From positions 1-53,075 of the forward strand of contig JNEM01015450.1 in assembly GCA_000697335.1 (NCBI GenBank): 53,075 nt of DNA, written 5' to 3'. The notes below the pieces were generated by a model. The model was not told where the DNA came from and did no database searches. It saw only the letters and a list, made by a program, of their open reading frames with translations. The DNA comes from Conidiobolus incongruus B7586. Its lineage: Eukaryota; Entomophthoromycota; Entomophthoromycetes; Entomophthorales; Conidiobolaceae. Shown here piece by piece: positions 25,351 through 38,730 of this stretch (positions are counted from its first letter, which is position 1; each line of letters opens with the position of its first letter). The position numbers were made by a program, and so were the translations under genes.

Positions 25351-26607
25351 CTTTTTTTGCTGATAATTAATAAATTTCGAATAACCATAACTCTATTTCA
25401 ATATTTACTTAATGAATTATAATTATTATTGAGCATATTTGAACTGATGTAAATGGATAAAGATTATGATTCTATAGATTTAATCACTTGTTATAGTAAT
25501 ATGAATAAAATGTTTTATCCATAACATCATTGTCGAATTGAAACATACCAATAAATGGCAAGATATTAAAAAAAATTTAAACTTATATTCTGCCCTCAAG
25601 AAATAAAGCATATATTAGAATTAAAGGAAAAATTATTAAGTGTCATATTTAATGAAATTATCAAAAATACACGGTGAATTGCTTTCATTAAAAAATATAT
25701 TTAAATTGAAAAATTTTAAATTATTTCAAAATTAATTATTAATAAACACAGTTATTAAAATTTCAAAATTATATTAGATAGTTTTTGAAAAAAATATTTA
25801 TTTTATTACACTGGACAATTAATATAACAACATTTTTGACATTATTAAATTATAAAAGGTTTATTTCAACTATAAATTAAATAAAACTAATATATATATA
25901 TATATAATTGATATTTTTCAAATTTTACATTGGAACTGATCAATATTTTTAAATTATAATTAAAATTACATTATTAATAAGCAAACAGTTTTAAATAAAA
26001 TAAAACCATATTAATACTTAAGATGATATATACTGTTAACTATTATAAATTTCTTTAATAATTATCTAAATTTTCAATTTTACTTATATTATTTTAACTA
26101 TCTATGTATGTATTTGAATTTATAATAAAATTTAATAATTTATTGATAAAAATATCAAGAAAAAAATATATTTTCGAAAATATAAATTTAAAGATTTACC
26201 CTATATTATCCTATTAAGTAATTATTAGATTTTGGATCAATTACATCATATTAATATCTAAAAATAATTATTCAACTGTCAAAAATTTAAATAACTTAAA
26301 TAACTAATTTTAAATAAAATATTCAATGTATTATAATTTATAATCATTAATTATAAATTTTATTAAAAATTAAAAAAACTTAATTATTATTTATTCAAAA
26401 ATCATTAATTATTAAATTAATTTTGAATTAAAGTAAATTTTTTTACGGTTGGACTAGTATTTCAATCTTTTTTACATTTTAATCCATTCTCTATACTTCC
26501 CATAATTTCATGATTTATACTAAAATCTTAAATTGATTCAGTTAGGTAATAAGAATGATAAATTAATATATATTAAAAAGATTGATAAGATCTTAATCAA
26601 TACGGCA
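25351..26607. other. AT-rich intergenic
   Basis: No gene or repeat recognised in 1.26 kb; a TA run lies near 25890. The last 150 bases before COX15 are less extreme and hold its presumed promoter. Confidence 0.45.
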
Positions 26608-27978
26608 ATGATTGGAAGATTTTTAAATAATCCACTCATGAGGAGATTACCCCTCAGTTTTAATACTAGTGCTACCAAATTTACAAGTAGACAATTCTTT
26701 AACAAGCACCAGATTGGAGGAAGTCAATTAAGAGACTTAATTGGTAAACGTCAAACAAAATGGTTCTCATCAAATGCTGCTCCCGAGTTCGAAGCTCCTC
26801 AGGCCCCTAAGGCTGTGGGCTACTGGCTGCTCGGTATGGGAGGTTTGACCTTTGGTATTGTCGTGGTAGGAGGTCTAACCCGACTTACGGAGTCAGGGTT
26901 GTCCATCACAGAGTGGAATCTTATCAAGGGTATGAAGTACCCTTCTACTCCTACTGAGTGGGAAGTGGAATTTGAAAAGTATAGACAAAGTCCAGAATAC
27001 CACAAGTATGTAAAACTTTTATTCGAAAAATTTTGATATTAATAAGGATTTAGACTCAATCACCATATGACTGTTGACGAATTTAAGAATATCTACTTTA
27101 TGGAATGGTTCCACAGAATGTGGGGACGTTTTATTGGTTTGGCCTTTTTGGGTCCTTTGGCTTACTTCTGGGCTAAAGGCAAACTTTCTCCTAGTCTTAA
27201 ACCTAAATTATTGACCCTTGGTGGTTTGATCGGTTTTCAGGTATTTTTAATATATTGATTCATTAATTTTAATTAACTTTATAATTAGGGCGCTTTGGGC
27301 TGGTACATGGTCAAATCAGGATTAGATCAACAGTTAATGGAAGATCCTAACGCTGTTCCTCGTGTGAGTGCCGTGCGTCTCGCTTCCCATCTTGGTAGTG
27401 CCTTTATTTTGTATGCTGGATTCATGAAAATTGGTTGGGATGTTTTGAGACCCAAGTCTCTCCTCCCCACACCCACCCATCTTGTCAAGTTCTCCAAGGC
27501 TTCTCACGCTGTGACTGGCTTGATCTTCCTTACTGCCATGTCAGGTGCCTTGGTAGCTGGTCTCGATGCCGGTATGATCTATAATGAATTCCCATATATG
27601 GGCGAGAGTATTATTCCTCCCCTTAAAGAAAGATGGTCCCACCTCTTCGCCAAAGATCCTAAGACCGGTGAAGGAATGTGGCACAATTTCTTCAATAACC
27701 CCACACTCGTCCAATTCAACCACAGAGTATTAGCTGTCACCACCTTCTGCAGCGTTATGGGACTCTATGCCTACAGTCGCAGTCTTGCTCTCAATCGCCC
27801 TGTAAGAATTGCTGTTCGCATCATGGCTGGTGTTGCTATTCTCCAAGTCAGTTTGGGTATTGGTACATTGATCTACTCTGTACCCATCTCTCTGGCAGCT
27901 GCTCATCAAAGTGGATCCTTAGCTCTCTTGACTAGTGGTATTTGGTTAATGCACCAATTGAAGAGATTACCCAAATAA
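26608..27978 (+). CDS. COX15: Heme A synthase COX15
   Basis: Exons 26608..27005, 27054..27240 and 27289..27978 give 424 residues. Cox15 oxidises the C8 methyl of heme O to the formyl of heme A in the mitochondrial inner membrane, for cytochrome oxidase. I chose the ATG at 26608 because it begins an Arg/Ser-rich, acid-poor presequence (MIGRFLNNPLMRRLPLSFNT). Signatures include GGLTRLTESGLSITEW, the conserved histidine motifs EWFHRMWGR, ASHLGSAF, FNHRVLAV and AHQSGSL, and DAGMIYNEFPYMG. Several hydrophobic helices span the chain. The upstream frame has no in-frame ATG. Introns are 48 nt each, the first with a GTATGT donor. The gene converges on DUO1, 279 bases away. Confidence 0.95.
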
Positions 27979-28257
27979 TTTATTTAATTTAGATTTTTTC
28001 TATAATATCATTAAAGCTTTATTTATTTAAAATTATAATTTAAAGTTGATTATTAATTATATAACAAATTGATCAAAATAATCAAAATAAAATAATATAT
28101 AATACAAAATTAATTTATTAAAACCAATTATTTTAAATTGTACGATTAATGAATGGTAAATAATCATTATATTAAATATTAATTATCATTCAATTATATT
28201 ACATGAAATGATTATAATGTCAATAACTTAAAATATCTTAAAGTTTCAACAAAAATT

Positions 28258-28868
28258 TTAAGATCTTCCAAATGATAAACTATCAGGCAACTGAAAATCT
28301 CCTACTAAATCTTCAACAGCAGCATCCTAAAAATCTGATTAATACTATAATAAATATTCGACAAAAAAATCAATTACTTGAGCGCCTCCTTTCCAGCCTT
28401 CTGTCCTTATTAACGAATCTGCTAAAATACTGTGACCCAACAATTCACTCCAGCTGTTTAGTAATTTCTCGGTGGTAGTAATATTTTCATGAAATTGCTA
28501 AATGAATAATTAATAACAAAAATTGTATAAAATGAGATTTATATTACTTGTAAGTGAGTTTCCATTACTTTCAAACTGTCGTTAAATTGCACTAAAGTTT
28601 GATTGAGTTGGGTGACACCTTCAACTTCTTTCACCAACATATCATACTCCTCCTCGAGACCGGACTCTTCGGGGAAGGTTTGAGTATTAGGCATATTGGG
28701 AGAAGGTGGTTTATAGCTTTGAGAACTTTGTCGAGGTTGTAGCGGTGTAGAATGAATAGGTTGGTGGGGATTTTGTAAAGTTGACATTAGGAAAGAATTG
28801 TAGGTTTCTGGTAATGTTATATCATTGTCGTGATTATAGTCGTTGGTGGTGTTTGTGTTAAAATTCAT
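28258..28868 (-). CDS. DUO1: DASH complex subunit Duo1
   Basis: Complement of exons 28548..28868, 28378..28497 and 28258..28326, all phase 0, giving 169 residues. After a low-complexity N-terminus comes the Duo1 core: a helix with E-G-V-T-Q-L-N-Q-T-L-V-Q-F-N-D-S-L-K-V-M-E, then a second helix with EKLLNSWSELLGHS and the closing GWKGGAQDA motif that matches the family pattern L-L-x-x-W ... W-x-G-A. DASH/Dam1 forms rings around microtubules at fungal kinetochores and is restricted mainly to fungi. The second and third exons are too short to find without splicing. The call rests on the last 80 residues; the N-terminus is not conserved. Confidence 0.8.
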
Positions 28869-29835
28869 GGTTTTTTAGTTGTGATATTATTTTGAAATAA
28901 TTACAAATGAATGAAAGAATGATTTAGAATTTGATTAATGAATATTTTTAATTACATTGAAAAATTCTCACAAATTTTGATTTATTAAAGAATGATGTAA
29001 GCAAAATCAAGTTTAAATAATTTAATATCAAAATGAATATAGTATTTTGTATAACAAATCATGATATTTGTATTAAATTTAGTTATCATTGTATTTTATA
29101 TATAAACTAGTGTCATTTTATAGCCAATTAGAAATAAAAATTATAACATCATTATTATACTAATTAAAATTAAATTCTTAATCATTTTGAATTACCTTTT
29201 AAAGTATATACATTCAGTGATGATACATTTTTAAAAATCAAATATGACCAATATTCAAACTGAACAAAGCAAAAATATACTTGATAATCAATTAATTATA
29301 TAGCATGAAATATACGCCCAATTATTAATCTAAATTAAAGCTAACTAATCTTAATTGTATTTGTATATCAATTTTAAATCTATAAATTGAATACTCGATT
29401 AAATATACATAAAATATCAATCATATCCAGATTATTAGTTATAAAATTCCAAGTATGATTATAATAATAATAATAATAATAATATTTTTTTGTATTTGAT
29501 AGATTTATATAATTGAATTTTATATTATTTAAATCAATTTTATTATTATATTCAAATATTATTAGACTAATAATTTTTTTAATTTCAAATTATCCATTTT
29601 TATATATTTAAATATAAATATATTAAATATATCAAATATTGAATTAACCAAAATATTAATTCATTTAAACAAATTTTAAAGAATATATAAATTTGACAAT
29701 TGAAATATTACATATTAAAAACAGTTAATACTTGAATTGAGAATAATTCAACTACATAGCTATTATAACTTAATTTTATATATGATTTTGAAAGGAATCA
29801 GAGAATTAAAACGATTTTGAAATCTTACAAAATTA
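28869..29835. other. AT-rich intergenic
   Basis: No gene seen. Contains an (AAT)n run at 29461-29484. Confidence 0.5.
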
Positions 29836-29907
29836 AGAAGGCAGTCTAATTTGATCCAACCATTTATCGACCTGCAGTCGATCACTCTACTACTGAGCTA
29901 TACGCCC
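29836..29907 (-). tRNA. tRNA-Cys-like (anticodon GCA), probably decayed
   Basis: The 5' half is a good tRNA-Cys: GGGCGTA acceptor strand, intact D arm, and anticodon stem ATCGA/TCGAT with loop CTGCAGG. The 3' half is poor: the T loop reads ATCAAAT instead of TTCAAAT, the T stem has a G-A clash, and the acceptor pairs through G-U plus a C-C mismatch. The internal B box is off consensus. It is either a pseudogene or a gene tolerated through wobble pairs. Confidence 0.55.
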
Positions 29908-30379
29908 CAATATATAGTCAATTTATAATAGATATTCTTTTTTAACAAAATCTTTCTATTTTATTTTTTTCATCAATCTAAAATTTAATTTTCATTAATA
30001 ATTAACTAAATTTTTAAAATTATTTTTTTAATTACAATATAATATCAATTTCAATCTTTCAAATTTATATTAAATTGATTTATAATTCTTTTTTCAATTA
30101 TTTGTCCCTTTCACTCAATTTTCTATTCAATTAATATTATCAATTTAACTTCAGTCATAACTGAAGTATTGGATTATTGCTTAACTTTTATATTCAATAT
30201 AGTCAAAATATTTGCCTATATTTATTATATTGTAAATTATAATACTTTTTTCGTATCGGTTATCTCTGACATTATTCAAATATATCAAAGCTTTGAAATC
30301 TGAGAGTTTGAGCCTTTGATCATGAGTAATAAAAGATTTTTACAACTCTGTATTATGATTTTCTAATAAAAATGAATTT
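29908..30379. other. AT-rich spacer
   Basis: Nothing recognised; T-rich tracts only. Confidence 0.45.
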
Positions 30380-31083
30380 TTAATTAACTAATTCAATAAT
30401 GTCATTCAGTTTACAAAATGAATTAAAAGTTAAAATAACAGGGACAACAATCCATATTAAATTCATCCCTATAAAGTATAGCCATAAGTAATAGGGATGA
30501 GGGTCTGTCCTTGGGAATCTTTCTTGAACTTGGGATGAAAGGTGGAGATAAGTTCCATACCATTGGCCCATTGATATAATAATGGTGAGAGGATGCTGCT
30601 TCAAATCGTTAGCATAGATTAATTCGGAGGTGTAGATGCTTAAAGGGCCCCACAAAAGCTAAAATTTTGAATTAATATTTATAGGTTTAATAAAACAATG
30701 ATAGAGTGAATTACTGATGCAACAGTCTGATTCCAAATAATTGTAGGATCTCTGATGATAAATCTTGAATCTGCAATGCTATACTCCTTCCAAACTTGAC
30801 CTAAAATTGAATTGTCACTGGCGATAGAATCTTTGAAAATAATGTAATATGATCCCAGTATCATATGAATCCAGCCGCTTAATACAAACCACATATACCC
30901 TAAAATATCTATTGAAGCCGGCTCATAATAATAACTATTAGATATATGATGGTGAGCAAATAGTCCCAAAGCACCAACAGTAGATAAAACAATATTTAAA
31001 ATGGATTGGGATGTAATTGTATTTTCAATATAATCTTTTATAATTAGGGTCTTGGGGAAGTAGGGATGTTTTTCTCTGGTCAT
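30380..31083 (-). CDS. EBP-family (EXPERA) paralogue lacking catalytic acids
   Basis: Complement of exons 30715..31083 and 30380..30658, 215 residues, spliced at phase 0 at the same place as the first EBP gene, which shows common descent. The fold is kept: WKEYSIADSRF, WGPLSIY, DPHPYYLWLYF and MNLIW. Of the six residues needed in human EBP, H73, N189 and W192 remain, but the two acids are replaced by G77 and Q119 and the threonine by A122. Sterol isomerase activity is therefore unlikely. Animals have a comparable non-catalytic paralogue, EBPL; the likeness is by analogy, not shown orthology. The protein could bind sterols or regulate or pair with the active enzyme. The frame is clean and splice sites are good, so it is not a pseudogene. 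Confidence 0.85.
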
Positions 31084-34013
31084 TATTAATATTTTCTAAA
31101 ATCAATTGAATTAAGGATCTGATGGACTATTTATATATGTTAAATTAAAGAAAGTTTATGTAATTGCATTAATGAATGAAAATAATATAATTTCGTATTT
31201 TAAAATCTAGTTTGAAATTCAACAAATATACTTAAATATATAATAACAAATTTATGGGAGTATTAAATATATAATAGTTAAAGAATTTTGTAACCAAATA
31301 TTAATATATTATAATGAATTATCCAATGTCTTAAGTATTTTAACAATATGTAAAATTCAATACCACGGTTTTAATTTATTTAACTATTACTAATAATAGA
31401 TTGTACAATGCTTCATTTTATATTAAAAATCATCCATTGAACCAAATACAACTTGAATGCTTTATTAAAAGAGTATTATTTATAATATTTAGTCCTAATT
31501 CATATAATGAATAAAATCTCAAAATTAATTTTAATTAATTATGCTTAAAACTTTGTTTCAATTTCAAAGTCACAAACTTTTCAATTAATTCATCTCTAAT
31601 TTACCAAAATAACTATATATTCATGAGAAAACTATACTTGGTATTATATCAAAAAAGGCTAGTATTGCAATAACATTCCTACTAATATAGATTAATTAAT
31701 ATTTGATAATTTTTAATTGTCAATTTGAAAAGTTTTTGATGAATACAGTATAGGCATTTTCTAGTAATCTGATTAAATATTCGTCAATTAATACATCTAA
31801 TTTATAAATTTTTCTATTTTTCAATGAATTTTATAATTGATATTTATTTTTTAAAAAAATAAATTAATAATGAATTTATAGTTATAAGAAATGTAAAGTT
31901 AAAAAATTTTTAGAGTCATATCATATTTTCATAATATTGACTTAGCATTATCTAATAATGATCCCAATGAGTAAAATATGAATACGCTGATCAAAGCAAT
32001 TTGTAAAAATAACCTCAGGTTAAAGGATTTAAAATGGTTAGAAAATAAACAATAAATTCACCAGTAATATATTGATTCATTGGATGGAAGAGACACAGTC
32101 ATATAAGAATAACTATTATAATTATACTGTTTTATAAAATTATAATTTGATTTCATTCAAAAAAATATAATATAATTAGCTTTAGAAAAGTGATTTATAT
32201 AATTAATGATAATAATTATTTAATAAAAATAGTTATACAAAATACTGGCTTAAATAATTATCATAAATATTGAAATATTAACTAGTGATAATACATTATA
32301 ATAACAACAAAAATCAAATTTATTATAAAAATTATAGTAAATGATTTGATAATATTTGAAGAAAATAATGAATATAAATTACTTAAAAATTCAAACTATA
32401 AAATAAGTGGATAAATAAAAGTAATTTCAAATAAAGTTTTAATTAATATATTATAAAATCATTAGATTAGAATAAAAAATTAATATCAAATAAAATTACA
32501 CTTTCTATAATATATAATTCAATAAGTTTTAAAATATATTAATGTCAATATATTAAATTTAAAAGAATTATTTTATATATATATTGTTGAAAGCTTTTTT
32601 AAAAATAATTTTCAAATTGAATAAAATTCAAAAAATTTAATATTGAATCCTTATCAGATATATTGAATAAATAAAAGTAAATTTTTAAAGTACAATTGAT
32701 GTTATTAATAGAACATTAAGAATATTAGAAATAGTAAAATATTTTTAATTAATCTCAATAATTCTTCTTTGATATATTGAACACTATTTAGAGATTAAAA
32801 TCAAATATATTTAAGTGAAGATTATTTTGATGAAATATTGAAAAGAAGCAATGTTAAAAATGATATATGTATATATATAATGATGATTTAAATTTTTGAA
32901 ATAATAGATAAGTGCTTATAAAATTTAAAGTAAATTTAAGGAAATAAAATTACCAAGTTACAAAATTTATCTAAAAAATTTAATAAGTATAGGAATATTA
33001 TATAATAAAATAAATTTAGGTATATTATCAATATCTAAATAATGAAAAAAAGTCAATAACACAATATCAATATTATTTAATCATCAAAAGAAATTTTTTA
33101 TATAAATCTTAATTATATAGCAAAATGGATATTTTTGTTATAATAAAATATTTCGGGTTACAAGTTTACCCAATAAGGTAGATTTTTTCTCAAGTCATTG
33201 ATAATATTGGAAATTGTTGACTTGATAAAAAAGATTTGAAATTTGAGATCTGTGAAGAATCTATTGATAAAACACTGCTGATTAAAGCTTAATATATAGA
33301 ATAAATGATTTTTTTGGGAGACCATCTATAAATATTTTGATGTATCAGTTTCAAATTAAAGATATGATAGTATTTGTTAAAAATCTATCTAAAGAAAAGT
33401 AAAGCATACAAATTTGGATATAGTAGCTTAACACAGTTTTATGGTCCTTTAGTGTTTGCCTGTTATTATCTAAAACTCTAAAATAAAGTTAAACGTTAAT
33501 GAAACTCTTATTATTGAAGTTTACTCACTAAGTCATTTATTTTTTTATGTAATCTCTAAATTATAAAAGAATTAAAAACAGAATTTAGTTAATAATGATA
33601 AATTTAATATATTAATATTATATATTTTAATATTTGATTATATACTAACATTATTTAAAAAAATACGTTTCAATTTTTCCTTTTGAATCTATCAATGGAT
33701 ATTTATATATCATTTAATTAATGTGACATTGTAATAAATTTTTGTTAAATCACATATCAAAAAATTGTTATGATATTGATACTAAATGGTTATTAATTAA
33801 CAAATCAAAGAGTAGAATTTTAGGAATTAGACCAATAGAATGAGTTAATAGAAAAAGATGTGTGTCCAATTGAAAGTGGGATAATTTATTGAGGAAAAAA
33901 TTATGGGTGTTTAAAAATAAAAAAAATTGAAGGTATATTTGGATAATAATTTATAAGTTTTGCACTTTGTTAACACTGCTTTCGTGTTCACTTTATCTTT
34001 AAAATAACCACAG
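31084..34013. other. AT desert upstream of ATP1
   Basis: 2.9 kb without a convincing gene. The region 33170-33520 is less AT-rich and may be a decayed repeat. A CCAAT box near 33830 and the stretch to 34013 probably hold the ATP1 promoter; the 60 bases before the start are pyrimidine-rich. Confidence 0.45.
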
Positions 34014-35911
34014 ATGATTCGCGCCGCTTTACGTACTACTACTAAGCGCCAAGCTACTAACTGGGTAAGCTTTCGTCACTTAGTACTCAGTTTATTGTTG
34101 ATTTGTATTGAGTTTGCTTTGTCTCATCAGCTTTTTTTATCTATTAATTTGTCTTCCGTCATCAAACTAATCATCTGATCAATTTATTAGATCCGCCAAA
34201 ACGTCGGTGCTTCCCGCGTTGCCGCTAACCTTTTCTCCTCCAACGCTGCTACCTGGGCTGCCGCTAAGCCTTGTAAGTTTTTAATCTTGTCATCATGCGT
34301 CATTTTTCCTGATCAGTTTGATTTTAGCCACCTCCGAAGTTTCTTCCATCTTAGAAGAACGTATTTTGGGAGTCAACAGCACTGCTGATATCCAAGAAAC
34401 TGGTCGTGTCTTGTCCGTTGGTGACGGTATTGCCCGTGTCTACGGTCTCAAGAACTGCCAAGCCGAAGAAATGGTTGAATTCTCCTCTGGTGTTCAGGTA
34501 TTAATTGACGCTGATTAGCTTAAGGTTGGTGGTTTAGATACTAAATTGTTATTTATAATAGGGTATGGCTCTTAACTTGGAACCCGACAACGTCGGTATT
34601 GTCATTTTCGGTAACGATCGTTTGATCAAGGAAGGTGACACTGTCAAGCGTACTGGTAACATTGTCGACGTCCCCACTGGTGAAGGTCTTTTGGGACGTG
34701 TCGTCGATGCTTTGGGTAACCCCATCGACGGTAAAGGTCCTATCAACGCCTCTGGTCGTCAACGTGTCCAAGTTAAGGCTCCCGGTATTATCCCCCGTCA
34801 ATCTGTCCACGAACCTATGCAAACTGGTATCAAATCCGTCGACTCTATGTTGCCCATTGGTCGTGGTCAACGTGAATTGATTATTGGTGATCGTCAAACT
34901 GGTAAGACCTCCGTCGCTTTAGACACCATCCTTAACCAAAAGAAGTGGAACGATGGTTCTGACGAATCCAAGAAATTGTACTGTGTCTACGTTGCTATTG
35001 GTCAAAAGCGTTCTACCGTTGCCCAATTCGTCCAAACCTTGGAAGAAAACGACGCCTTGAAGTACTCCATCATTGTCGCCGCTACTGCCTCTGAAGCCGC
35101 TCCCCTTCAATTCTTGGCTCCCTATTCCGGTTGTGCCATGGGTGAATACTTCCGTGACAACGGCAAGCACGCCTTAATTATCTATGATGACTTGTCCAAG
35201 CAAGCTGTTGCCTACCGTCAAATGTCTCTTTTACTTCGTCGTCCTCCCGGTCGTGAAGCCTACCCTGGTGACGTTTTCTACCTTCACTCCCGTCTTTTGG
35301 AACGTGCCGCTAAGATGAACAAGAACTTCGGTTCTGGTTCCTTGACTGCTCTTCCCATCATTGAAACCCAAGGTGGTGATGTCTCTGCTTATATTCCCAC
35401 CAACGTCATTTCCATTACTGACGGACAAATTTTCTTGGAAGCCGAACTTTTCTTCAAGGGTATTCGTCCCGCTATTAACGTCGGTATTTCCGTCTCCCGT
35501 GTCGGTTCCGCTGCCCAAACCAAGGCTATGAAGCAAGTTGCTGGTTCCCTTAAGCTTTTCTTGGCCCAATACCGTGAAGTTGCTGCTTTCGCCCAATTCG
35601 GTTCCGATTTGGATGCCTCCACCCAATTCTTACTCAACCGTGGTGCTCGTCTTACTGAATTACTCAAGCAACCCCAATACAAGCCCCTCCCCGTCGAACA
35701 ACAAATTGCCATCATTTACGCTGGTGTCAACGGTTTCTTGGATAAGATTGACGTTAAAAAGGTTGTTGATTTCGAAAACGCCTTCCTTCCCTTCATTACC
35801 TCCAACCACGCTGATCTCTTGACTGCCATCCGTGACGAAGGTAAGCTCTCCTCTGACAACGAACAAAAACTCCGTACCATCATCGGTGACTTCGTCAAGA
35901 CTTTTGCTTAA
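34014..35911 (+). CDS. ATP1: Mitochondrial ATP synthase subunit alpha
   Basis: Exons 34014..34064, 34191..34272, 34328..34497 and 34562..35911 give 550 residues. The presequence ([17 protein letters not shown] onward) is basic and hydroxylated, as for matrix import. The mature chain has the beta-barrel domain with [17 protein letters not shown], Walker [10 protein letters not shown] near residue 210, the alpha-specific glutamine replacing the catalytic acid, and the closing helical domain. Alpha alternates with beta in the F1 hexamer and holds the non-catalytic nucleotide sites. Introns 1 (126 nt) and 2 (55 nt) flank the short presequence exon; intron 1 is unusually long for this genome. Codon use is strongly biased to C-ending codons, like eS17. 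Confidence 0.97.
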
Positions 35912-37028
35912 ATTTCTTCACTTTACTCTTCCACTTAAACGTATTTCCACAAATGAAAGTACTACATAAATTTTAAAAAAATAATTGATTTTAATTTAAA
36001 TTTTATCAAATATATATATATATATATATTTATTTATATATTCTTATATATACATTACAAATAATGCTTTATCTTTTCATTCTATATTACATTTACTATT
36101 TCTTTTTACTATCAGATAATGTTTATTTCATCACTCCTAATAATGTAATGTAATTTGGTTTCAAATTTACCTTGAATTTCCATTTAACCATTTCCCTCAA
36201 AATATGTCAACAGCTATTATATCTAATATACAATATGTTTTGATAATGAAATCTATATATATATATTCCAACATTATTATAAACATTATATTCTAAAAAT
36301 ACATTCATCAAATAGTATATTTTTCAAATCAATATTCATCTAGTTTATATTTTTTGAATATTTAATAAAATTTTAAAATATTCAGTTTTTAAATTAAATA
36401 ATTTATATTTAAAATTAATATAACTCAAAAAATTAATATTTGAATAAATAAAAATTAAATATTTTATAATGAATATGATCAAATATTTAGATTATAATAA
36501 ATTTCATTATTAAACTAAATTATATATATATATATATCAAATTTTATAAATTTGAATCAATTAAAATTTAAAAGCTCTAAGTGATATTCAACTCTATCAA
36601 TATATTTATGGATATTGAAAATAAATATAAAAATAAAATTATATATAATTTTTAAATAATATATTAACCATTAAATTTCAATATATTAAATATTTTAAGT
36701 ATTTTTCTTTTCATTTATTTATTTAAAGATTTTTTTTAGTTTAGTTTTTGAAAAATGAATCAAGTAGATTTTAAGAAATTTTTTGTTGGAGACATCTTCT
36801 TAATTATAGTAATATTTAATATATCTTTTAATTGTATTATTAATTGAAATTGAAAAATAAATAATGATTTAATGTTTTATAAGTAAATAATATCAAAAGA
36901 GATAAATTTTATTTTTAAAATTCTTATTATACTGAGTATTAATATTAAAAAATTGAATCATTATCTAAACAAAAATATTAAAAATTAATTGGTTTTTAGT
37001 TAAATAATATTACCATAGAATTGAAGAA
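35912..37028. other. AT-rich intergenic
   Basis: No gene seen between ATP1 and the mariner copy; TA dinucleotide runs near 36010-36029, 36254 and 36523. Confidence 0.5.
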
Positions 37029-37070
37029 ATGGGAAATTTTTTAATTTCTGATTTTTCAAACATATTATTA
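37029..37070. repeat. Left inverted terminal repeat of mariner copy A
   Basis: Matches the complement of the right end (about 38275-38314) over the first 14 bases with one base gap, then imperfectly to about 28-40 bases. Confidence 0.7.
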
Positions 37071-38314
37071 GTTTCAAATAAGCAAATATATACAAAACAA
37101 ATAGGAAAATAAATAGTTTTGAATTATATATATATATATATATATATATAATAATTTTTTTGATTAAAAAATGAATTTTTTAAAATTAGTTGTTTAATTT
37201 AATCATGTTTAAACCAAATAGTAACTATCAAAAGTTTTTTATTTTAGTATCAGTAAAACTTAACCACAAACCCTCTAAAATCATTTAAAATTTACAAACA
37301 GCTTTTGGTAATAAAGCATTATCTAAATCAATAATTTATTGCTGGGTAAATTACTTTAAAGCTAAAAGAGAAACTACCTAAAACTTGTTAAAATCTAAAA
37401 GACTAATTTTAACTATTACTCTTCTAATTATTAATAAAGTAAAAAATTATATTGAAAAGCACCTTTTTATTTCAGCTAGAGAATTATCAAGACACTTTAA
37501 TATTAGTCACACAAGTATTTTATATATATTAAAGTTTAAATTAAAATTAATTAATAAAAATACAAAATAAATACCTTATAATTTAACTAAAGCTTAAAAA
37601 AAAGTTAGAGTAGTTATTGCTAAACAAAACTTACTAAGGTATAACTAGAAACCAAAGCTTTTACAGTGAATTATTACAATTAATGAATCTTAAATTCTTT
37701 TGTATAATCTTTTGCTAAAACATAAATCAAAGTGTTGGATTAAACCAAATCAACCCCCTCTACAAATTCCTTTAAATAAACACTTTATTGATAAGCAAAT
37801 GTTAATTATAGCAATAAATTATAATAGCATATGCTATTCTTATTTAGTTCCTAAAGGAAAATCTATTAATAGTAAACTTTATATTTCTTTTTTAAATAAA
37901 ACTATTTCTAATTAGTATTCTCAATATAATTTGAGAAGACTTATTATTTTACATGATAATTGCAAAATACATAAATCTAAAGTTGTAAAAAACTTTCTAA
38001 TTAAAAATAACTGGAAAGAACTACTACATCTAGTATATTCTTTAGATTATAACCTATGTGATTATAATTGTTTTAGGCAATTAAAAAACCAGCTTACAGG
38101 AAAGAAAATTTCTACAGGAAAATTTAATTGGTTTGTAAAACATCAAATTTCAGTCTTTAATAAAAAGAACTGTTTTTTAAGTGTTAGATCTTTGCTAAAA
38201 GTATAGCAAAAAGTTATTAGAAATAAAGGAAATTATTAATTTTATATTATATATTTATTTTTACTTTGTATATATTAAAATGTTTATTTTTTTTCAATCA
38301 CAAAAAATTCCCAT
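37029..38314 (+). mobile_element. Mariner (Tc1/mariner superfamily) DNA transposon relic, copy A
   Basis: About 1.29 kb, the usual mariner size. The left end starts ATGGGAAATTTTTT and the right end is the complement ATGGGAATTTTTT, followed by TA at 38315-38316, the expected target dinucleotide. The transposase is broken by several stop codons but three blocks are readable: a helix-turn-helix with SARELSRHFNISHTSILYIL (near 37470-37540), a middle block ending VPKGKSINSKLYISFL (to about 37905), and a C-terminal block LHDNCKIHKSKVVKNFL ... YSLDYNLCDYNCFRQLKNQL (37930-38206) that keeps two of the three catalytic aspartates. The first catalytic position reads as Asn in TINES. A TA repeat at 37124-37151 lies in the left part. 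A second copy is at 51946. Confidence 0.85.
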
Positions 38315-38730
38315 TATTTAAATTACAAAGTAATAATATTAATAATCCAGTTTATAATGATAGTATTGTTAAATAACATATAAATAGTATTTAAGTGGAT
38401 AGAAAAATATTTTATTTAGCTTTAATGTAATATATACATATCGATTTGATATATTTTCAAACATATTATATTTAAATTTATCGAAATATTTGAAAAATAT
38501 TGCAACACTACATAATAAGTTCAGATAAGTATAACATTTTGATTAATGTTATTGATCAAAATATTATCATTATTATAATTGAAACTTTTGCACGCTTATT
38601 GATTTAAATATGAAAATTATCAAGATATAAACATAATATATTTTTTTAATCAAACAATTCGAGAAAAGTATTTGATTTTTTTAACTTTTGAATAGCTATT
38701 GTTGTAAATATAATAAATAATGAACTGCGG
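38315..38730. other. AT-rich spacer
   Basis: 416 bases between the mariner right end and the tRNA-Arg-like sequence; nothing recognised. Confidence 0.45.

Noticed and set aside
33170-33520. Less AT-rich stretch that might be a retroelement fossil (LTR-type, Ty3-like)
   Set aside because: The resemblance is faint and rests on very short segments; no terminal repeats or other parts are visible. Not supported enough to call.
34553-35898. Several long frames opposite or overlapping ATP1
   Set aside because: Shadows of the strongly biased ATP1 codons on other frames.
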